Shown here: piece after piece, positions 63,362 to 64,000 of the stretch | Position numbering within the stretch: position 1 is the stretch's first letter | How the letters are laid out: the number at the start of each line of letters is the position of its first letter | Assembly: GCA_963663775.1 (NCBI GenBank) | Contig: OY760624.1 | Location: 434,001-498,000, forward strand | From: G963663775 sp963663775 | GTDB taxonomy: Bacteria; Bacillota; Clostridia; Oscillospirales; Butyricicoccaceae | Direction: 5' to 3' | DNA: 64,000 nt | The notes under the pieces: model-generated | What the model was told of the DNA's origin: nothing | Database searches by the model: none | Seen by the model: only the letters and a program-made list of their open reading frames with translations | Position numbers and translations under genes: made by a program

Positions 63362-63390
63362 ATTATACCGTATTTTTATGCTCTTGTAAA
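63362..63390 (-). promoter_or_regulatory. pyr operon promoter
   Basis: Minus-strand TTTACA (63385-63390), 17 bases, perfect TATAAT (63362-63367). The leader is about 190 bases. The stretch from here to 63630 holds no gene. Confidence 0.88.
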
Positions 63391-63630
63391 TGCGAATCCA
63401 TCTAAAATACCATTCTTTTTTTCAGAAAGATTTATACATTTTGTGATTTTATCACAATTTCTCCAAAACTCACTGTGTAATTCCGGCGCATTTTTGGACA
63501 ACATAGAAGTATGCTGCTCCTTGTCATTTGCCCATTACAGAAACGTCCTGTTTCTGTGCGATGCCAAACCGCAGCATTGGATATAAAACTGTACACCAAT
63601 CCTTTGTTTTTTAGAAAGGCGGGAACCCAT

Positions 63631-63813
63631 ATGCGTGTAACCTCTTTACTCACAGGGCTTGCGGCAGGTGTCGCAGCCGGCGCAGTCGCATCCGCTATGG
63701 CAAATGGCGCCATGCACACCCCAGCGGTACGCCGTGCGGTCAAAAACTCCACTCGCCGTGCAGGACATCTTGCGCATGATGCCGCAAAAGGCATTTCGCA
63801 GATGATGGACTAA
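63631..63813 (+). CDS. 60-residue Gly/Ala-rich small protein
   Basis: A small protein of unknown function. The N-terminal half is a small-residue hydrophobic segment (RVTSLLTGLAAGVAAGAVAS) that could span or lie on the membrane; the C-terminal half is basic and helical (AVRRAVKNSTRRAGHLAHDA). The layout recalls YtxH-type small membrane proteins. GAAAGGCGGG lies before the ATG. A longer upstream reading of the frame lacks an RBS. Confidence 0.62.
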   Translation: MRVTSLLTGLAAGVAAGAVASAMANGAMHTPAVRRAVKNSTRRAGHLAHDAAKGISQMMD

Positions 63814-63821
63814 TTTTCCAA

Positions 63822-63855
63822 AAGAGAGCCTCCCCAATCTCGGGGAGGCTCTCTT
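63822..63855 (-). terminator. terminator between convergent genes at right edge
   Basis: A 14-bp perfect stem AAGAGAGCCTCCCC/GGGGAGGCTCTCTT with a 6-base loop. The T tail (TTTT) is on the minus strand, so it mainly serves the partial gene at the edge, while also facing the 60-residue protein gene. Confidence 0.8.
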
Positions 63856-63873
63856 AATTACAATTCAGGGTGC

Positions 63874-64000
63874 TTATGTGTGCTTGGACATTGCTGCTCC
63901 GCTGAGTTGGTCTAAACTGCTCAATTGGTCTGAAACCGTTTGCAGCAAGGTCAGCAGCGACTGTGCAATGCCCGGATACTCTTTCGAGATTTCCGGAAAC
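63874..64000 (-). CDS. 3' end of an unidentified gene (partial)
   Basis: The minus strand is open from the right edge for 41 codons to a TAA at 63874-63876, just before a terminator. The visible C terminus (SLLTLLQTVSDQLSSLDQLS) is amphipathic, with leucines spaced as in a helical bundle. The protein cannot be identified from this fragment. Confidence 0.5.
   Translation of the reverse strand, partial: FPEISKEYPGIAQSLLTLLQTVSDQLSSLDQLSGAAMSKHT

Overview
The window is a chromosomal segment from a spore-forming, low-GC-lineage anaerobic Firmicute, most likely a member of the Clostridia in the Oscillospirales (Clostridium cluster IV) sense. The evidence is gene content: spoIVB-spo0A, two rubrerythrins, a ferredoxin-dependent 2-oxoacid oxidoreductase, LL-diaminopimelate aminotransferase, type III glutamine synthetase with an ANTAR regulator, a PyrR-controlled pyr operon, sigma-A promoters and strong Shine-Dalgarno sites. 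A minus-strand rRNA operon enters at the left edge. No prophage, CRISPR array or plasmid backbone was seen; the one clear mobile feature is a lone large serine recombinase.

Layout. 1-2670: rrn operon on the minus strand (tandem promoters, leader, 16S, tRNA-Ala, tRNA-Ile; 23S lies off the left edge). 2.8-12.4 kb: glutathione peroxidase homologue, tex, a small Gly-X3 repeat protein, a PAS/GGDEF/HD-GYP signalling protein, a marR-yczE pair, and greA with a flavin disulfide oxidoreductase. 12.6-17.3 kb: two rubrerythrins flank a methyltransferase gene and a serine recombinase that abuts the broken 5' end of another gene. 17.3-28.4 kb: minus-strand housekeeping run (asp23, dgt-dnaG-rpoD, metG, DUF975-type and VanW membrane proteins, ychF). 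28.6-34.0 kb: envelope and sporulation genes (phospholipase C family, M23 peptidase, spoIVB, spo0A). 34.2-40.6 kb: nitrogen assimilation block (amt-PII fusion, glnN, glnA, ANTAR regulator). 40.7-44.6 kb: dapF-pyrG and dapL. 44.7-48.8 kb: a seven-gene minus-strand cluster joining split TauE/SafE transporters, an ATPase and a four-subunit 2-oxoacid:ferredoxin oxidoreductase. 48.9-54.3 kb: lipoprotein, prfB, secA, ohrR. 54.3-63.4 kb: pyr operon pyrR-pyrF-carA-carB-pyrK-pyrD followed by a phosphatase-acetyltransferase fusion gene. 63.6-64.0 kb: a 60-residue protein and a 3'-partial gene.

How the parts work together. Glutamine made by the two synthetases feeds CarAB and PyrG, so nitrogen capture and pyrimidine synthesis sit within 25 kb of each other. 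Both have leader-RNA control: pyrR has a PyrR-type binding loop plus a terminator, and glnN has a promoter-proximal terminator that competes with a hexaloop hairpin, close to a gene for an ANTAR antiterminator with a degenerate receiver. The peroxidase homologue, rubrerythrins and an OhrR-like repressor suggest an oxygen-stressed anaerobe.

The most unusual items are the recombinase abutting a 26-codon gene start (a possible skin-like intervening element or its remnant), the 16-fold Gly-X3 repeat protein, the glnN leader, the Amt-PII fusion without the modifiable T-loop tyrosine, the leader ORF with a hydrophobic stretch overlapping secA, and an RF2 gene without its programmed frameshift. Homology statements are from recognition of motifs by eye, not from database searches.
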